Counted from the stretch's first letter, positions 32,620 through 41,466 are shown. The stretch: DNA of 64,000 nucleotides from Neisseria sp. KEM232 (GCF_002237445.1 NZ_CP022527.1:1860001-1924000), one strand, 5' to 3'. Numbers and translations: made by a program. The notes: generated by a model not told the origin, from the letters alone.

Positions 32620-33366
32620 TTACATTTCGATGCCGTGTTCTTTGAGCAGGGCGGCGATTTTTTCCTGCGTTTTTCGCTGTTTGAGCAGGGCGGCGATTTG
32701 GTCTTTGAGCTGGTCGAAAGGAGGGGCGTCGGCGGCCTGTTCGACGGCGGCGATTTTCAGCAGGTAGAAGCCGCCTTGGAAGGGGACGGGCTTGCGGCTG
32801 ATTTCGCCGCGCTGCATGGGGGCGGCTGCGGCGGCCAGTTCGGGCGGCAGTTCGGCCAGGGCGACGGGTTTGGCAAGCTGCGCCTGCGCGGGGTTGGGGT
32901 GGCGCTCCATCAGTTTTTCGAAGCTGAGACCTTTGAGCAGCAGCTGTTGGGCGGCGAGGGCTTCGGCTTCGGTGGGGAAACCGACCTGTTGCAGCTTGAC
33001 GGCGCGGGTCTGTTCGGCGTAGGCGGCACGCAGTTCGGCGTCGTCTACGGTGACGGTGGCGGCGAGGTGGTCGGCGTATTGGTCGGCGTAAAATCGGGCT
33101 TCGGCGTTTTGCCAGCGGGCGCGGACTTCGGGTTGTTTGTCGAGTCCGGCTTTGAGGGCTTCGGCTTTGAGGACTTCGTCGGCGGCCAGGCTTTTTTCGA
33201 TTTGGGCGCGGATGTCGGCAGGGGGCTCGCCCGCGCCTTCGGGCGCCATTTCGGTCATTTGTTTGAGGAGGACGTCGATGCGGGCGCCGTCGATTTTGGG
33301 GGCGGCCGCGGCGGCGATGCCGGCGGCGGCCAGGGCGATGAAGGTGAGCAGCGGTTTGTGTTTCAT
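32620..33366 (-). CDS. periplasmic PpiC-type foldase (SurA/PrsA-like), second copy
   Basis: A 248-residue secreted protein. A signal peptide (about residues 1-21, Ala-rich) is followed by a helical chaperone part and a diverged parvulin-type isomerase domain (LQQVGFPTEAEALAAQQLLLKG, then GGFYLLKIAAVEQ). Parvulin signature residues are only partly kept, so chaperone activity may dominate. It follows the larger PpiC-type gene by 16 bp on the same strand, indicating co-expression in outer-membrane protein biogenesis. Confidence 0.82.
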   Translation of the reverse strand: MKHKPLLTFIALAAAGIAAAAAPKIDGARIDVLLKQMTEMAPEGAGEPPADIRAQIEKSLAADEVLKAEALKAGLDKQPEVRARWQNAEARFYADQYADHLAATVTVDDAELRAAYAEQTRAVKLQQVGFPTEAEALAAQQLLLKGLSFEKLMERHPNPAQAQLAKPVALAELPPELAAAAAPMQRGEISRKPVPFQGGFYLLKIAAVEQAADAPPFDQLKDQIAALLKQRKTQEKIAALLKEHGIEM

Positions 33367-33382
33367 GGTGTGTCCTGTGGGT

Positions 33383-34255
33383 TTATTTGGCCGGGGTGAT
33401 GGTGGCTTTTTGGTAGAGGCTGCCGACGGCGTTTTCGAGTTTCTGCTGCATCATGTTTTGGGTGATGCCGGCTTTGACTTGGTCGAAGGCGGGAATCTGC
33501 ATGGGGCGGCGGTCGTTGATGTAGAAGACGCCGTATACGCCGTTGCCGTTGACGGGTGTGGCGGTGAACTGGCCTTTTTTCAGGTCTTTGACGGCGGCGT
33601 AAACGGGCGGCGCGGCTTTTTCGAGGTCTTTGAGGGCGTCGTATTCGCTGTTGATGCCTCCGTTTTGTTTGGCTGCGGGGTCGGCGGAGTATTTGCGGGC
33701 GGTGTCGGCGAAGGGTTTTTTCGCTTTCAGGTCTTTAACAGCTTGTTCGGCATCCGCTTTTTTCGGGGTCATGATTTCGCCGAGTTGGATTTGTTCGCTG
33801 CCTTTGTAGTAGGCCTGCATTTCGTCGTAGGTTTTGCGGGCGTCAGCTTCGCTGACGGGCTGTGTTTGGACGATGTGGGCGGCGAAGGCTTGGTTGAGCA
33901 GCTCGTTTTGGAAGTCTTCCCATTGTTGTTTGAAGCCGGCTTTTTTGTCGTCGCCGGCTTTTTGCGCGGCTTTGCGGGCGTTTTCGGAGGCGGTTTTGAA
34001 TTCGGCGCTCTGGTCGAGTTTCAGACGGCGTGCTTCTTGGGCAACCAATATGCGGGTGACGGTGTCGCCGAGCAGTTCGTCGCGGATTTCGGGGCCGTCG
34101 GGGACTTTGGGGTTTTGTGCGCGGATGAGTTTGACCTGGCGGTCGATTTCGCTGCTGTCGATTTTGGTGCCGTTTACCGTTACCAGGGTTTGCGCGGCCA
34201 GGCTGCCGGAGAGGGCGGTGATGAGCAGTGCTTGGGCAATGTGGGTTTTTTTCAT
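33383..34255 (-). CDS. periplasmic peptidyl-prolyl isomerase, PpiC/PrsA-like
   Basis: A 290-residue secreted foldase. Signal peptide 1-21 (cut after SLA or LAAQ), a SurA/PrsA-like N-domain (VNGTKIDSSEIDRQVKLI), then the parvulin domain around residues 135-245: IQLGEIMTPKKADAEQAVKDL, FADTARKYSADPAAKQNGG and FTATPVNGNGVYGVFYINDRRP. It helps fold periplasmic and outer-membrane proteins. It lies in the order bolA, ppiC, ppiC on the minus strand, a conserved neisserial cluster. Confidence 0.9.
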   Translation of the reverse strand: MKKTHIAQALLITALSGSLAAQTLVTVNGTKIDSSEIDRQVKLIRAQNPKVPDGPEIRDELLGDTVTRILVAQEARRLKLDQSAEFKTASENARKAAQKAGDDKKAGFKQQWEDFQNELLNQAFAAHIVQTQPVSEADARKTYDEMQAYYKGSEQIQLGEIMTPKKADAEQAVKDLKAKKPFADTARKYSADPAAKQNGGINSEYDALKDLEKAAPPVYAAVKDLKKGQFTATPVNGNGVYGVFYINDRRPMQIPAFDQVKAGITQNMMQQKLENAVGSLYQKATITPAK

Positions 34256-34276
34256 GGTTTTCTCGCTTTGGGTGGG

Positions 34277-34540
34277 TCAGTTGAAAAATTCGTCGGGGGT
34301 GAGGGCGCGGATGGCGAGGGCGTGGATGCGGCCGGCTTTGAAGAGGGCGTCGAGCGGTTCTTTGACCATGCGCTGGCGTTGAAGGCGGGGCAGGCTTTCG
34401 AAAGCGGCGCTGACAATAAGGACGCGGTAGTGGCCGCCGCCTGTGTTGCCGGCGTGCCCCGCGTGGAGGTGGCTTTCGTCGGCAAATTCGAATACGTCGG
34501 GATGCAGGTGCTGCAAGGCCGTCTGAATTTCCTGTTCCAT
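34277..34540 (-). CDS. bolA: BolA-family protein
   Basis: An 87-residue cytoplasmic protein. The BolA fold signature is visible: HLHAGHAGNTGGGHYRVLIVS with the conserved His used with monothiol glutaredoxins for 2Fe-2S binding, then LPRLQRQRMVKEPL and IHALAIRALTPDEF. BolA proteins act in iron-sulfur trafficking and stress morphology. I chose MEQEIQ at 34540 because the family starts there. It lies 10 bp after the yciI stop, in an operon with yciB and ppiC genes. Confidence 0.92.
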   Translation of the reverse strand: MEQEIQTALQHLHPDVFEFADESHLHAGHAGNTGGGHYRVLIVSAAFESLPRLQRQRMVKEPLDALFKAGRIHALAIRALTPDEFFN

Positions 34541-34550
34541 GCCCGCTCCG

Positions 34551-34847
34551 TTATTTGAAAACGGCCTTGTAGGGCTTGATGAGCATTTCGGCGTAAACGC
34601 CCGCTTCGACGTAGGGGTCTTGTTCCGCCCATTCCTGCGCGGCATCGAGCGAATCGAAGGCGGCGATAATCAGGCTGCCGGAAACGCTGTCGGGATCGTC
34701 GGGCATGGGATTGGGGCCGGCGGTGAGCAGGCGGCCTTCGGCTTGGAGCTGTTCCAGCCGCGCCAGATGGGCGGGGCGGGCTTGGGCGCGGGCTTCGCGC
34801 ACGTCTTCGTCGTCGGTGGCCAAGAGCATGTAGTATTGTTCAGTCAT
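34551..34847 (-). CDS. yciI: YciI-family protein
   Basis: A 98-residue single-domain protein of the YciI/YCII family (dimeric ferredoxin-like fold). Family marks are YYMLLATDDEDV at the start, the RPAHLARLEQLQAEGRLLTAGP block with its conserved His, and DPYVEAGVYAEMLIKPYKAVF at the end. The biochemical role is unclear. Its start codon overlaps the yciB stop by 8 bp, the usual pairing across proteobacteria. Confidence 0.94.
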   Translation of the reverse strand: MTEQYYMLLATDDEDVREARAQARPAHLARLEQLQAEGRLLTAGPNPMPDDPDSVSGSLIIAAFDSLDAAQEWAEQDPYVEAGVYAEMLIKPYKAVFK

Positions 34848-35391
34848 TTTTTTGTTCCTGCGTGAGGTGGCGGCTCAGGTAGATGCCCTGCGCCAGAAAG
34901 AAAAGAAACATCAGGGTGGTGGAACCGAAGAATTTGTAGTTGTTCCAAACGGCTTCGCGTTCGGCGGTAAAGGGGTAGGCGACGGCGAGGTTGATGGCGC
35001 CCATCGCGGCCAGAAAGGCAATCCATGCGGCTGTGAGCTTTTTCCATACCGCGTCGGGCAGCTCGATTTCCTTGCCCAAGAGGGCGCGCAGGCCGTTTTT
35101 CTTCATCAGCGCCGCTGCCGCCATCGCCGCCGCGCCGCACCAAAAGAGCAGGGTGGGTTTCCACATGATGAAGGTGCGGTCGCCCGTGAGGATGGTTGCG
35201 CCGCCGAAGACGACTATCAGCAGCAGGCTCAGCCACTGCATGGTTTCGAGACGGCGGAATTTCCACCATAAAAACGCCGCCTGGGCGATGCCTGCGGCAA
35301 CGGCGACGGCTGTCGCCCAAATAATGTTTTTGGTGAGGATGTAGGTCAGGAAAAAAAGAATGACGGCAATCAGGTCGGTTGCTGCTTTCAT
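34840..35391 (-). CDS. yciB: inner-membrane septation-related protein YciB
   Basis: A 183-residue membrane protein (IspZ/YciB family) with five or six helices. FFLTYILTKNIIWATAVAV at the start, DRTFIMWKPTLLFWCGA in the middle and NLAVAYPFTAEREAVWNNYKF late match the family. Linked to cell-envelope integrity and division in enterics and to intracellular spread in Shigella. The ATG at 35391 is chosen by family length. It is the first gene of the yciB-yciI-bolA-ppiC-ppiC cluster. Confidence 0.93.
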   Translation of the reverse strand: MKAATDLIAVILFFLTYILTKNIIWATAVAVAAGIAQAAFLWWKFRRLETMQWLSLLLIVVFGGATILTGDRTFIMWKPTLLFWCGAAAMAAAALMKKNGLRALLGKEIELPDAVWKKLTAAWIAFLAAMGAINLAVAYPFTAEREAVWNNYKFFGSTTLMFLFFLAQGIYLSRHLTQEQKND

Positions 35392-35565
35392 GTGCAAAAA
35401 CGGCGGCAAAATGAAAACCGCCATCATACAGACCCGCGCTTCTTTTTGCACCTGTTTTGGCCGCCGCCGAAACGGAAAAACGGCCGTTCGACAAAGATAC
35501 GTGTGCAAACAATCGCATGATAGCCACATGAAAAAGGCATAAGCGTCATTTTTACCGTGTTAAAT

Positions 35566-35595
35566 TTGGCAAGAATGTGCAATCAAAGCTATGAT
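35566..35595 (+). promoter_or_regulatory. sigma70-type promoter for fimV/tspA
   Basis: TTGGCA (35566-35571) and TATGAT (35590-35595), each one base from consensus, with an 18-bp spacer, 57 bp before the TTG start. Confidence 0.62.
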
Positions 35596-35652
35596 ACGCG
35601 GCTGTAAAAGCCACGCGGCCGCAATCGCGCCGCAGTCAAAGAGGGATGAATT

Positions 35653-38511
35653 TTGAAAGCGAACAGTAAAATTAAGCTGATAGCGTTGTCCGTATCGCTG
35701 TTGGCATCATCGGGAGCCCCGGCCGCGCTGGGCGGGCTGCGCGTCAATTCCGGTTTGGGCGAACCGTTTTCCGGCACCGTCACCATCACCGGCAAAGAAG
35801 CCAAAGAGCTGCTCAAAGGCACCAAGCCCGCCTTTTCAGACGGCCGTCTGAAAGCCAACGTGCGCAAATCGGGCAACGATGCCGTGGTCAGCCTCAGCTC
35901 CGCTGCCGCGATCAAAGATCCCGTTATCGTCTTCCAAATGAGCGTCAAAGGCCAGTCGCGCCAGTACACCGCCGTGCTTGACCCCGCCAGCCCGAAAGCG
36001 AAAGCCGCCGTGGCGGCGCAGGCGAAAAAGGACGAGAAAAAAGAAGAGGCGGCCAAGCCCGCACGCGAAGAGCAAAGCAAAGCGAAAGAAGAAGCCGCAG
36101 CCAAGAAAGAGAAGGCTGCCGAGGCTGCCAAAGCACAGAAGCCGTCTGAAAAACCGGCCGAGCCCAAGCAGGCCGAAGCGAAAACGGCAGAACCCGGCCG
36201 CCACACCGTTCAGTCGAACGAAACCCTCTTTATCATTGCCGACCAGCTGCGGCCGGACAATATGTCGCCCGATCAGGCCGTGCGTGCCCTGATTAAAGCC
36301 AATCCGAAAAAACTCGGCGGCAATCCCAACCGCCTCCTTGCCGGTACGGTGCTGACCCTGCCTGCCGGTTTCAAACCGTCTTCGGCCATGTCCGCCGTGC
36401 CGTCTGAAAATGCCGAAGCGGCAAAAGCACCTGTCGAAAAAGCCAAACCCCAACCGGAAGCGCCCAAGCCGGAAGCTGCGCCCGAAGCGGCCAAACCCGA
36501 GCCCGAAACCGTCCCCGACGAAGCGGAAAACAGCGCAATGCCGCCGCAGGAACAGGATGCGCAGACTTCCGAACCTGCTCCCGCCCCTGTCGGCGAAGAC
36601 ACGCAAAACGAGCAGCCCGCCGCTCCCGCGCAGACGCAAGAGCCTGTTGAAGAAGAAGGCGAGGGCGGAAGCTTCCTGTGGAAATGGGTGCTGGCAGGCG
36701 GCCTCGGTCTGACCGTTCTGCTGCTGCTGGCCAAGCTGCTGCTCGGCCGTAAATCCGCGTCGAAAACCGCTGCGGCGGAAGACGAAGAATCGCCTTTCGA
36801 CCAGCAGGACGGCATCCGCCTGCACCAGCCTGTTGCCAAACCCGAAAAACCGAAAGCGCCGATTACCAAAAACCAGGCAGCGGAAAACGAATTTATCGAC
36901 GACGATATCGAAGACGATATCGTATTCTTCGACAACGCCGAGAGCGGCCCGATCGAAAGCGCGGCCGATTTTGATCTGAACCTCGGCGCACTCGATCTCG
37001 ATCAGCAGCAGGTTGGTATCATGAGCAGCGCGGTGACCGACGACGAAGAAACCCGCCGCCGCGCCAATGCCGACTGGGACAGCATCGAGTCGACCGAAAG
37101 CGTGTTCGAGCCCGACGAATTTGCAGTCAAAAAAACCGAGCCCGCGCCGCAGCCTGCCGCGCCTGCGCCCGCAGCGGCCGAACCTGCCGCAGTAGCAGTA
37201 GAAGAAGTTGTTTTTGCAGAACCCGCAGCAGACATCGCCGCGCCGCAGGCTTTCGAACCCGAGGCCGAAGCGTTTGCGGTGCAAACCGCAGCGGCAGAGG
37301 AAGAGCCCGCCGCCGTTTCTTGGGCGACTGCCGAATTTGCCCGCCCCGAAACCGCGCTTGAAGCCGAGCCGCCCGCATTTGCCGCCGAACCCGTTGCCGA
37401 TGTTGGCGTCACCGTAGAAGAAACCGTTTCTTGGGCGGGTACGGGCGGCATCGCAGCTGAAGAAGAGCCTTTGGCGTTTGCCGTTGAAGAGTTTGCCGTC
37501 GAGCCGCAGGCTGCGGCAGAGCCCGCACCCGCTGCGTTTGTTGGGGAAACGGTTCAGACGGCCTCAGCCGACGAAGCCGCGCCGCTGGATTTCGATTTCG
37601 AAAGCGTGGCAATCGCGCCTGCTGCCGAAGTGCCGGAAACTATTGAAACACCTGTTGCCGAACCCGAGCCGTTTGCTGCCGCCGAGCCCGCTTTGGATTT
37701 TGCGCCGCCAAGCGAAACGCTTGAAGCCGCGTTCCCGAATGAAGCGGCGGAGGCTGTGGAAACCGTTGTCGTTGAAGAACCTGCGCTTGCGTTCGATATG
37801 CAGGAAGTGTCGTTTGACGCGGTTGAAGCGCCTGCCGAGCCTGTTCAGACGGCCGATCAGCCCGCAGCGGATCTGTCGGACTTCGGCCTTGTCGATACTG
37901 CGGAAACTATCGCACCCGCGGCCGACCTGTCGGGATTCGATGTTGCGGAAACCGTGGAAACCGTTGCGCCCGCAGCCGATTTGCCCGATTTCGGCCTAGT
38001 TGAAACCGTGAAAGCCGCGGCACCTGTCGGCGATTTTGCCGCGTTTGCCGAGCCCGAACCTGCGGCGGAAGTTGCTCTGCAGATCGAGCCGGAAGCCGTC
38101 GGTGTGGCCGAAGCCGAGCCTTTGGCCGATCCGTTTGCCGCTGCCGAATTGGCGGCCGAACCCGTTGCCGAAGCGCCGCAGGCTCCCGCCGGCGATTGGC
38201 AGGACGATGCGGAAATCGGCTTGGCCGACACGGTTACTTTCGACGACGCCCAGCTTGAAAGCGCCGACGATCTGGTTATCGACTGGGGCAGCCTGGATGC
38301 CGCACAAGCCGCCAGCGAAGACAAGCCCGCGTTTGTTTCCGAGTCTGTCGGCATGACCGCGCCCTTGGAAGCCAAATACGAATTGGCCGAGATGTATATC
38401 GAAATCGGCGACCCCGATGCGGCGCGCGAAACGCTGTACGAGCTGATTGAAGAGTCCTCCGGCGAAATCCAGGCCAAATCGAAAGCGCTGCTGGCCGGTA
38501 TCGGCGGCTGA
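35653..38511 (+). CDS. fimV: FimV/HubP-family polar protein (TspA-like)
   Basis: A 952-residue inner-membrane protein; neisserial members are known as TspA. Signal sequence (1-25) leads into the periplasmic GGLRVNSGLGEPFSGTV domain, a Lys/Ala/Glu-rich linker, a LysM-like peptidoglycan-binding domain (about 185-235), one membrane helix (about 342-364), a very long acidic Ala/Glu/Pro/Val region, and a C-terminal FimV TPR-like motif (ELAEMYIEIGDPDAARETLY, about 912-931). It organises polar structures such as type IV pili. Start is TTG at 35653 behind GAGGG. Residues about 735-795 contain three imperfect copies of ADLSDFGLVDTAETIAPA. Confidence 0.9.
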   Translation: MKANSKIKLIALSVSLLASSGAPAALGGLRVNSGLGEPFSGTVTITGKEAKELLKGTKPAFSDGRLKANVRKSGNDAVVSLSSAAAIKDPVIVFQMSVKGQSRQYTAVLDPASPKAKAAVAAQAKKDEKKEEAAKPAREEQSKAKEEAAAKKEKAAEAAKAQKPSEKPAEPKQAEAKTAEPGRHTVQSNETLFIIADQLRPDNMSPDQAVRALIKANPKKLGGNPNRLLAGTVLTLPAGFKPSSAMSAVPSENAEAAKAPVEKAKPQPEAPKPEAAPEAAKPEPETVPDEAENSAMPPQEQDAQTSEPAPAPVGEDTQNEQPAAPAQTQEPVEEEGEGGSFLWKWVLAGGLGLTVLLLLAKLLLGRKSASKTAAAEDEESPFDQQDGIRLHQPVAKPEKPKAPITKNQAAENEFIDDDIEDDIVFFDNAESGPIESAADFDLNLGALDLDQQQVGIMSSAVTDDEETRRRANADWDSIESTESVFEPDEFAVKKTEPAPQPAAPAPAAAEPAAVAVEEVVFAEPAADIAAPQAFEPEAEAFAVQTAAAEEEPAAVSWATAEFARPETALEAEPPAFAAEPVADVGVTVEETVSWAGTGGIAAEEEPLAFAVEEFAVEPQAAAEPAPAAFVGETVQTASADEAAPLDFDFESVAIAPAAEVPETIETPVAEPEPFAAAEPALDFAPPSETLEAAFPNEAAEAVETVVVEEPALAFDMQEVSFDAVEAPAEPVQTADQPAADLSDFGLVDTAETIAPAADLSGFDVAETVETVAPAADLPDFGLVETVKAAAPVGDFAAFAEPEPAAEVALQIEPEAVGVAEAEPLADPFAAAELAAEPVAEAPQAPAGDWQDDAEIGLADTVTFDDAQLESADDLVIDWGSLDAAQAASEDKPAFVSESVGMTAPLEAKYELAEMYIEIGDPDAARETLYELIEESSGEIQAKSKALLAGIGG

Positions 38512-38534
38512 TGCCTTTGCCCGAATGAATAAGC

Positions 38535-38564
38535 AAGCCCGAACGCAATGTTCGGGCTTTTTTT
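38535..38564 (+). terminator. intrinsic terminator after fimV (no DUS)
   Basis: AAGCCCGAAC and GTTCGGGCTT form a perfect 10-bp stem around GCAAT, followed by five more T residues. Confidence 0.92.
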
Positions 38565-38790
38565 GTTTGGGGCGGATACGGTTTGGTGACGCGCTCGTTT
38601 GCCGTTTTGCGGGCAAGAGGCCGTCTGAAAATCTGTCATGCTGCCGTTTGTTGTGGTTTGAACGGCGGCATTTTTATTTTGTTTTTGTTTTGCTGTTTGT
38701 CCGTCTGTTTTCCTGTGGGCAGGAAATCAAACAATATTTCTTTTTATTCATTTGCTTGATTTCTTGTTGTAAAAAATTTGCTGATGTGCC
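38565..38790. other. 226-bp non-coding upstream region of the MNIO operon
   Basis: Between the fimV terminator and the candidate ECF promoter there is one DUS (38619-38630) and a T-rich stretch (38668-38790). No gene or RNA is apparent. Confidence 0.5.
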
Positions 38791-38817
38791 GTAAGGATTC
38801 GGCGGTATGGCCGTCTA
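38791..38817 (+). promoter_or_regulatory. candidate ECF sigma promoter of the MNIO/sigE operon
   Basis: GTAAGG (38791-38796) and CGTCTA (38812-38817) are 15 bp apart, 34 bp before the doxX-like start. The pair resembles the GTAAC/CGTCTA-type boxes of many ECF sigma factors, one of which is encoded by this operon. Confidence 0.45.
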
Positions 38818-38850
38818 CTCGTGTATGATGTGACGAAAAGGATATTTGCA

Positions 38851-39309
38851 ATGAAACAAACTTGTTTGTGCCGCAGTACGCAGGGATTGGGGCAGGGCGT
38901 TGCGCTGCTGGCGCTGCGTCTGTTTGCCGCCTACGAGTTCGGAGAAGCGGGCTTGGAAAAATGGCGCGGCGAAAACTGGTTTGCCGACATCCGCGAGGCG
39001 TTTCCGTTTCCTTTCGATCTGCTGCCTGCCGGTTTGAGCTGGAATCTGGCGATGGGTGCGGAGCTGCTGGTGCCGCTGCTGCTGGTGTTCGGCCTGTTTA
39101 CGCGCTTGGGAGCGGCGGCTTTGATGGTGCTGACGGCGGTGGCTTGGTATGCGGTGCACGCGGGCAACGGCTACAACGTCTGCGACAACGGTTACAAAAT
39201 GGCTGTGGTTTATCTGATTCTGCTGCTGCCGCTGCTGTTGCAGGGTGCGGGCAGGTTCTCGCTCGATGCGCTGCTGGCGCGGCGCAGGCAGGCGGCAGAC
39301 AAGCCGTAA
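38851..39309 (+). CDS. DoxX-family membrane protein of the MNIO-RiPP operon
   Basis: A 152-residue membrane protein with four hydrophobic helices. RLFAAYEFGEAGLEKWRGEN in helix 1, LSWNLAMGAELLVPLLLVFGLFTR and GYKMAVVYLILLLPLLL match DoxX-type proteins, which accompany DUF692/precursor genes in many HvfABC-like or bufferin-type operons. A redox or export role is proposed for the group but not settled. The ATG at 38851 follows AAAAGGAT. It is the first gene behind the candidate ECF promoter; a DUS pair separates it from the precursor gene. Confidence 0.87.
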   Translation: MKQTCLCRSTQGLGQGVALLALRLFAAYEFGEAGLEKWRGENWFADIREAFPFPFDLLPAGLSWNLAMGAELLVPLLLVFGLFTRLGAAALMVLTAVAWYAVHAGNGYNVCDNGYKMAVVYLILLLPLLLQGAGRFSLDALLARRRQAADKP

Positions 39310-39316
39310 AGAATAC

Positions 39317-39377
39317 AGGCCGTCTGAAAAGGGGCGCAAAGCGGTTGCACTTCGTTGAGGCTTCTTTCAGACGGCCT
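39317..39377 (+). terminator. DUS inverted pair between doxX-like and precursor genes
   Basis: AGGCCGTCTGAA and TTCAGACGGCCT enclose GTTGCACTTCGTTGAGGC. In mid-operon it may act as an attenuator or mRNA-stability element. Confidence 0.5.
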
Positions 39378-39449
39378 GCACAGGCTGCCGGCCTTCTCCG
39401 GCATACGTTCGCTTTTTTCGTTTTTAATTTTTATTTCAGGAGTATGACC

Positions 39450-39755
39450 ATGAAAAAAACTTCTTCTTTGGCCGCTTTGGCCGGTGCATTGGCATTGTTG
39501 GGCAGCCAGGCTGCCGTGGCGCACGACGGCCACGCGGTTCAGGGTGAGGCGGCTGTGAAAACCGCTGCCAAAAAATCTGCCGAAGGCGCTTGCGGCGAAG
39601 GCAAATGCGGCGCTGCGGCAACTGCTAAAAGCAAAGCCGCCGAAGGCAAGTGCGGCGAGGGCAAATGCGGTGCCGCGAAAAAACAGGCGAAAAAGCCGGT
39701 GAAAGCCAAAGCCGCCGAAGGCAAGTGCGGCGAAGGCAAATGTGGCAGCAAATAA
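39450..39755 (+). CDS. hvfA: EGKCG-repeat RiPP precursor (HvfA-like), secreted
   Basis: A 101-residue precursor. Residues 1-24 are a signal peptide (cut after AVA), followed by HDGHAVQGE, a Lys/Ala linker and three motif pairs: EGACG-EGKCG (Cys48, Cys53), EGKCG-EGKCG (Cys68, Cys73) and EGKCG-EGKCG (Cys93, Cys98). In the Haemophilus HvfA family the Cys of EGKCG is converted by the HvfB-HvfC complex to an oxazolone/thioamide copper-binding group. The ATG at 39450 is seven bases from AGGAG; the in-frame ATG at 39444 is too close. The motif pairs are direct DNA repeats. All six cysteines fall in motifs. Confidence 0.9.
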   Translation: MKKTSSLAALAGALALLGSQAAVAHDGHAVQGEAAVKTAAKKSAEGACGEGKCGAAATAKSKAAEGKCGEGKCGAAKKQAKKPVKAKAAEGKCGEGKCGSK

Positions 39756-39763
39756 GCTGACGG

Positions 39764-39802
39764 AGGCCGTCTGAAAGATGGAAACGGCCTTTCAGACGGC
39801 CT
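39764..39802 (+). terminator. DUS inverted pair between precursor and DUF692 genes
   Basis: AGGCCGTCTGAA and TTCAGACGGCCT enclose AGATGGAAACGGCCT. Placed after an abundant-precursor gene, it could lower expression of the enzymes relative to the precursor. Confidence 0.55.
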
Positions 39803-39875
39803 CAATCCGAGTATGTTTATCCCAAGCCGCCGTAAGCGGTTTGCAGTAAGCATGTTTGACAGTCAGGAGACCAAA

Positions 39876-40733
39876 ATGAATGTTTTGCAAGGCGCCGGAC
39901 TCGGCTACAAGCGCAGCATGGCGGTGGATTTCCGCCACCGTCTGCCCGATATCGACGGCATCAACTTCATCGAAGCCGCCCCCGAAAACTGGCTGCGGAT
40001 GGGCGGCGCGGCGCGGCGCGATTTCGACAGCGTGGCCGAACGTTTTCCGCTTGCCTGCCACGGCCTGTCGCTTTCGCTGGGCGGCCGCAATCCGCTGCGT
40101 ATGGATTTTCTCAAACAGATTAAAGACTTTATCCGCCGCTACCGCATCGGCTTTTTTTCCGAGCACCTGAGCTATTGCGACCACAACGGCTTTGTTTACG
40201 ACCTGCTGCCGCTGCCCTTCACCTGGGAAACGGTGCGCCACACCGCCGCGCGCATCCGCACCGTGCAGGACGTGCTGGAAATGCGTATTGCCATAGAAAA
40301 CACCTCCTATTACGCGCACAGCCCGCTGGCGGAAATGAGCGAAGTCGAGTTTCTCAACGCCGTTGCCCGCGAGGCCGACTGCGACATCCATCTCGATGTG
40401 AACAATATTTACGTCAACGCCGTCAATCACGGCCTGCTCGCGCCGCGCGACTACATCGCCCAAGTGGACGCCGGCCGCGTCACCTATATGCACATGGCCG
40501 GACACGACCGCGAGGCCGCCGACCTGCTGATCGACACCCACGGCCAGCCCGTGTGCGACGATGTGTGGGACTTGTTCGCCGACGTCTGCCGCCGCCTGCC
40601 GCGCAGTGTGCCGACCCTGCTCGAACGCGACAACAACCTGCCGCCCTTCGCCGAACTCGAAGCCGAAGTCGCCCGCATTGCCGCTATCCAACAGCAAACC
40701 GAAAGGGAGCGCCGTGAACACCAAGCCGCATGA
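39876..40733 (+). CDS. hvfB: DUF692 multinuclear non-heme iron oxidase (MNIO), HvfB-like
   Basis: A 285-residue TIM-barrel enzyme of the MNIO family, which uses two or three iron ions to oxidise Cys (or Asp) of peptide substrates. Expected metal-ligand motifs are in order: [59 protein letters not shown] and [10 protein letters not shown]. The start [13 protein letters not shown] is the usual family start and has AGGAG six bases upstream; in-frame upstream starts give non-family sequence. It overlaps the partner gene by 20 bp. Confidence 0.94.
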   Translation: MNVLQGAGLGYKRSMAVDFRHRLPDIDGINFIEAAPENWLRMGGAARRDFDSVAERFPLACHGLSLSLGGRNPLRMDFLKQIKDFIRRYRIGFFSEHLSYCDHNGFVYDLLPLPFTWETVRHTAARIRTVQDVLEMRIAIENTSYYAHSPLAEMSEVEFLNAVAREADCDIHLDVNNIYVNAVNHGLLAPRDYIAQVDAGRVTYMHMAGHDREAADLLIDTHGQPVCDDVWDLFADVCRRLPRSVPTLLERDNNLPPFAELEAEVARIAAIQQQTERERREHQAA

Positions 40734-41466
40734 GAGGCCGTCTGAAAACCCCGCCGCCGCCTTCCAGGCCGCCTTCGCCGACCACGCCCGCGACGCCGCC
40801 CTGCCGCCGCCCGCAGGCATCGCCCCCGAGCGTCTGGCCGTTTACCGCCGCCTGCTGCTCAACAACCTGCGCGGCTTTCTCGAACTCTGTTTCAGCGGCA
40901 GCAGCGCCCTTATCGCCCCCGAAATGTGGCAGCGCCTGCAGGAACGCTTCCTAATCGAAGCACGGCCGCAGTCGCCGTTTTTCAACGATATTCCCAAACA
41001 GTTTCTCGACTACCTTGCCGCCAAGCCTGCGGAAGAAAGGCCGTCTGAAAACATCCTGCACATGATGGCCTTTGAAACCGACCTGCTGCACGCCGAAACC
41101 GCCGAACAGAAAGAGCCGCTGTCCGCATGGGACGCCGACACCGTCCTGCAATGGGCGGCGGGCGCGCGCCTGAAAGACTACCCCTGCGACTTCGTCTCCT
41201 CCGAGCTGGAAACCATCGACGAAGACACGCCCGCCGCCGTCCTCACTTGGCGCGACCCGAGCGGCACGGTATATTACCGCGCCCTCGACGGCGCCGACCG
41301 CTTCCTGCTCGCCCACTTCCAAGAAGCGCAAAGCGACACCGTCTCCTCCCTCGCCGCCAAACTGGCCGCATTTTCAGACGGCCTTGACAGCGCAACCCTC
41401 AACGGCCTGATTGCCGAATGGGTGGAAGCCGGCGTCTTACTTCCCGTGTCCGAACCCCCTTTATGA
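40714..41466 (+). CDS. hvfC: MNIO partner protein (DUF2063-type, HvfC-like)
   Basis: A 250-residue protein that in this family recruits the precursor to the DUF692 enzyme. [20 protein letters not shown] near residue 50 is the typical DUF2063 N-domain motif, followed by [14 protein letters not shown]; the C-terminal part is more variable. Start is GTG at 40714 behind AGGGAG, overlapping the hvfB-like gene by 20 bp; the N-terminal RPSEN is DUS-encoded and two more DUS-type segments occur in frame. Its stop overlaps the sigma-factor start (ATGA). Confidence 0.88.
   Translation: MNTKPHERPSENPAAAFQAAFADHARDAALPPPAGIAPERLAVYRRLLLNNLRGFLELCFSGSSALIAPEMWQRLQERFLIEARPQSPFFNDIPKQFLDYLAAKPAEERPSENILHMMAFETDLLHAETAEQKEPLSAWDADTVLQWAAGARLKDYPCDFVSSELETIDEDTPAAVLTWRDPSGTVYYRALDGADRFLLAHFQEAQSDTVSSLAAKLAAFSDGLDSATLNGLIAEWVEAGVLLPVSEPPL

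Noticed and set aside
38821..38850. Start of the DoxX-like gene at the upstream in-frame start at 38821
   Set aside because: It would overlap the candidate promoter and lacks a ribosome-binding site; ATG at 38851 has AAAAGGAT at good spacing.
39590..39750. Direct repeats in the precursor gene taken as a CRISPR-like array
   Set aside because: The repeats are codons for EGKCG pairs within one open frame with signal peptide; spacing and content do not fit CRISPR. No cas genes are in the window.
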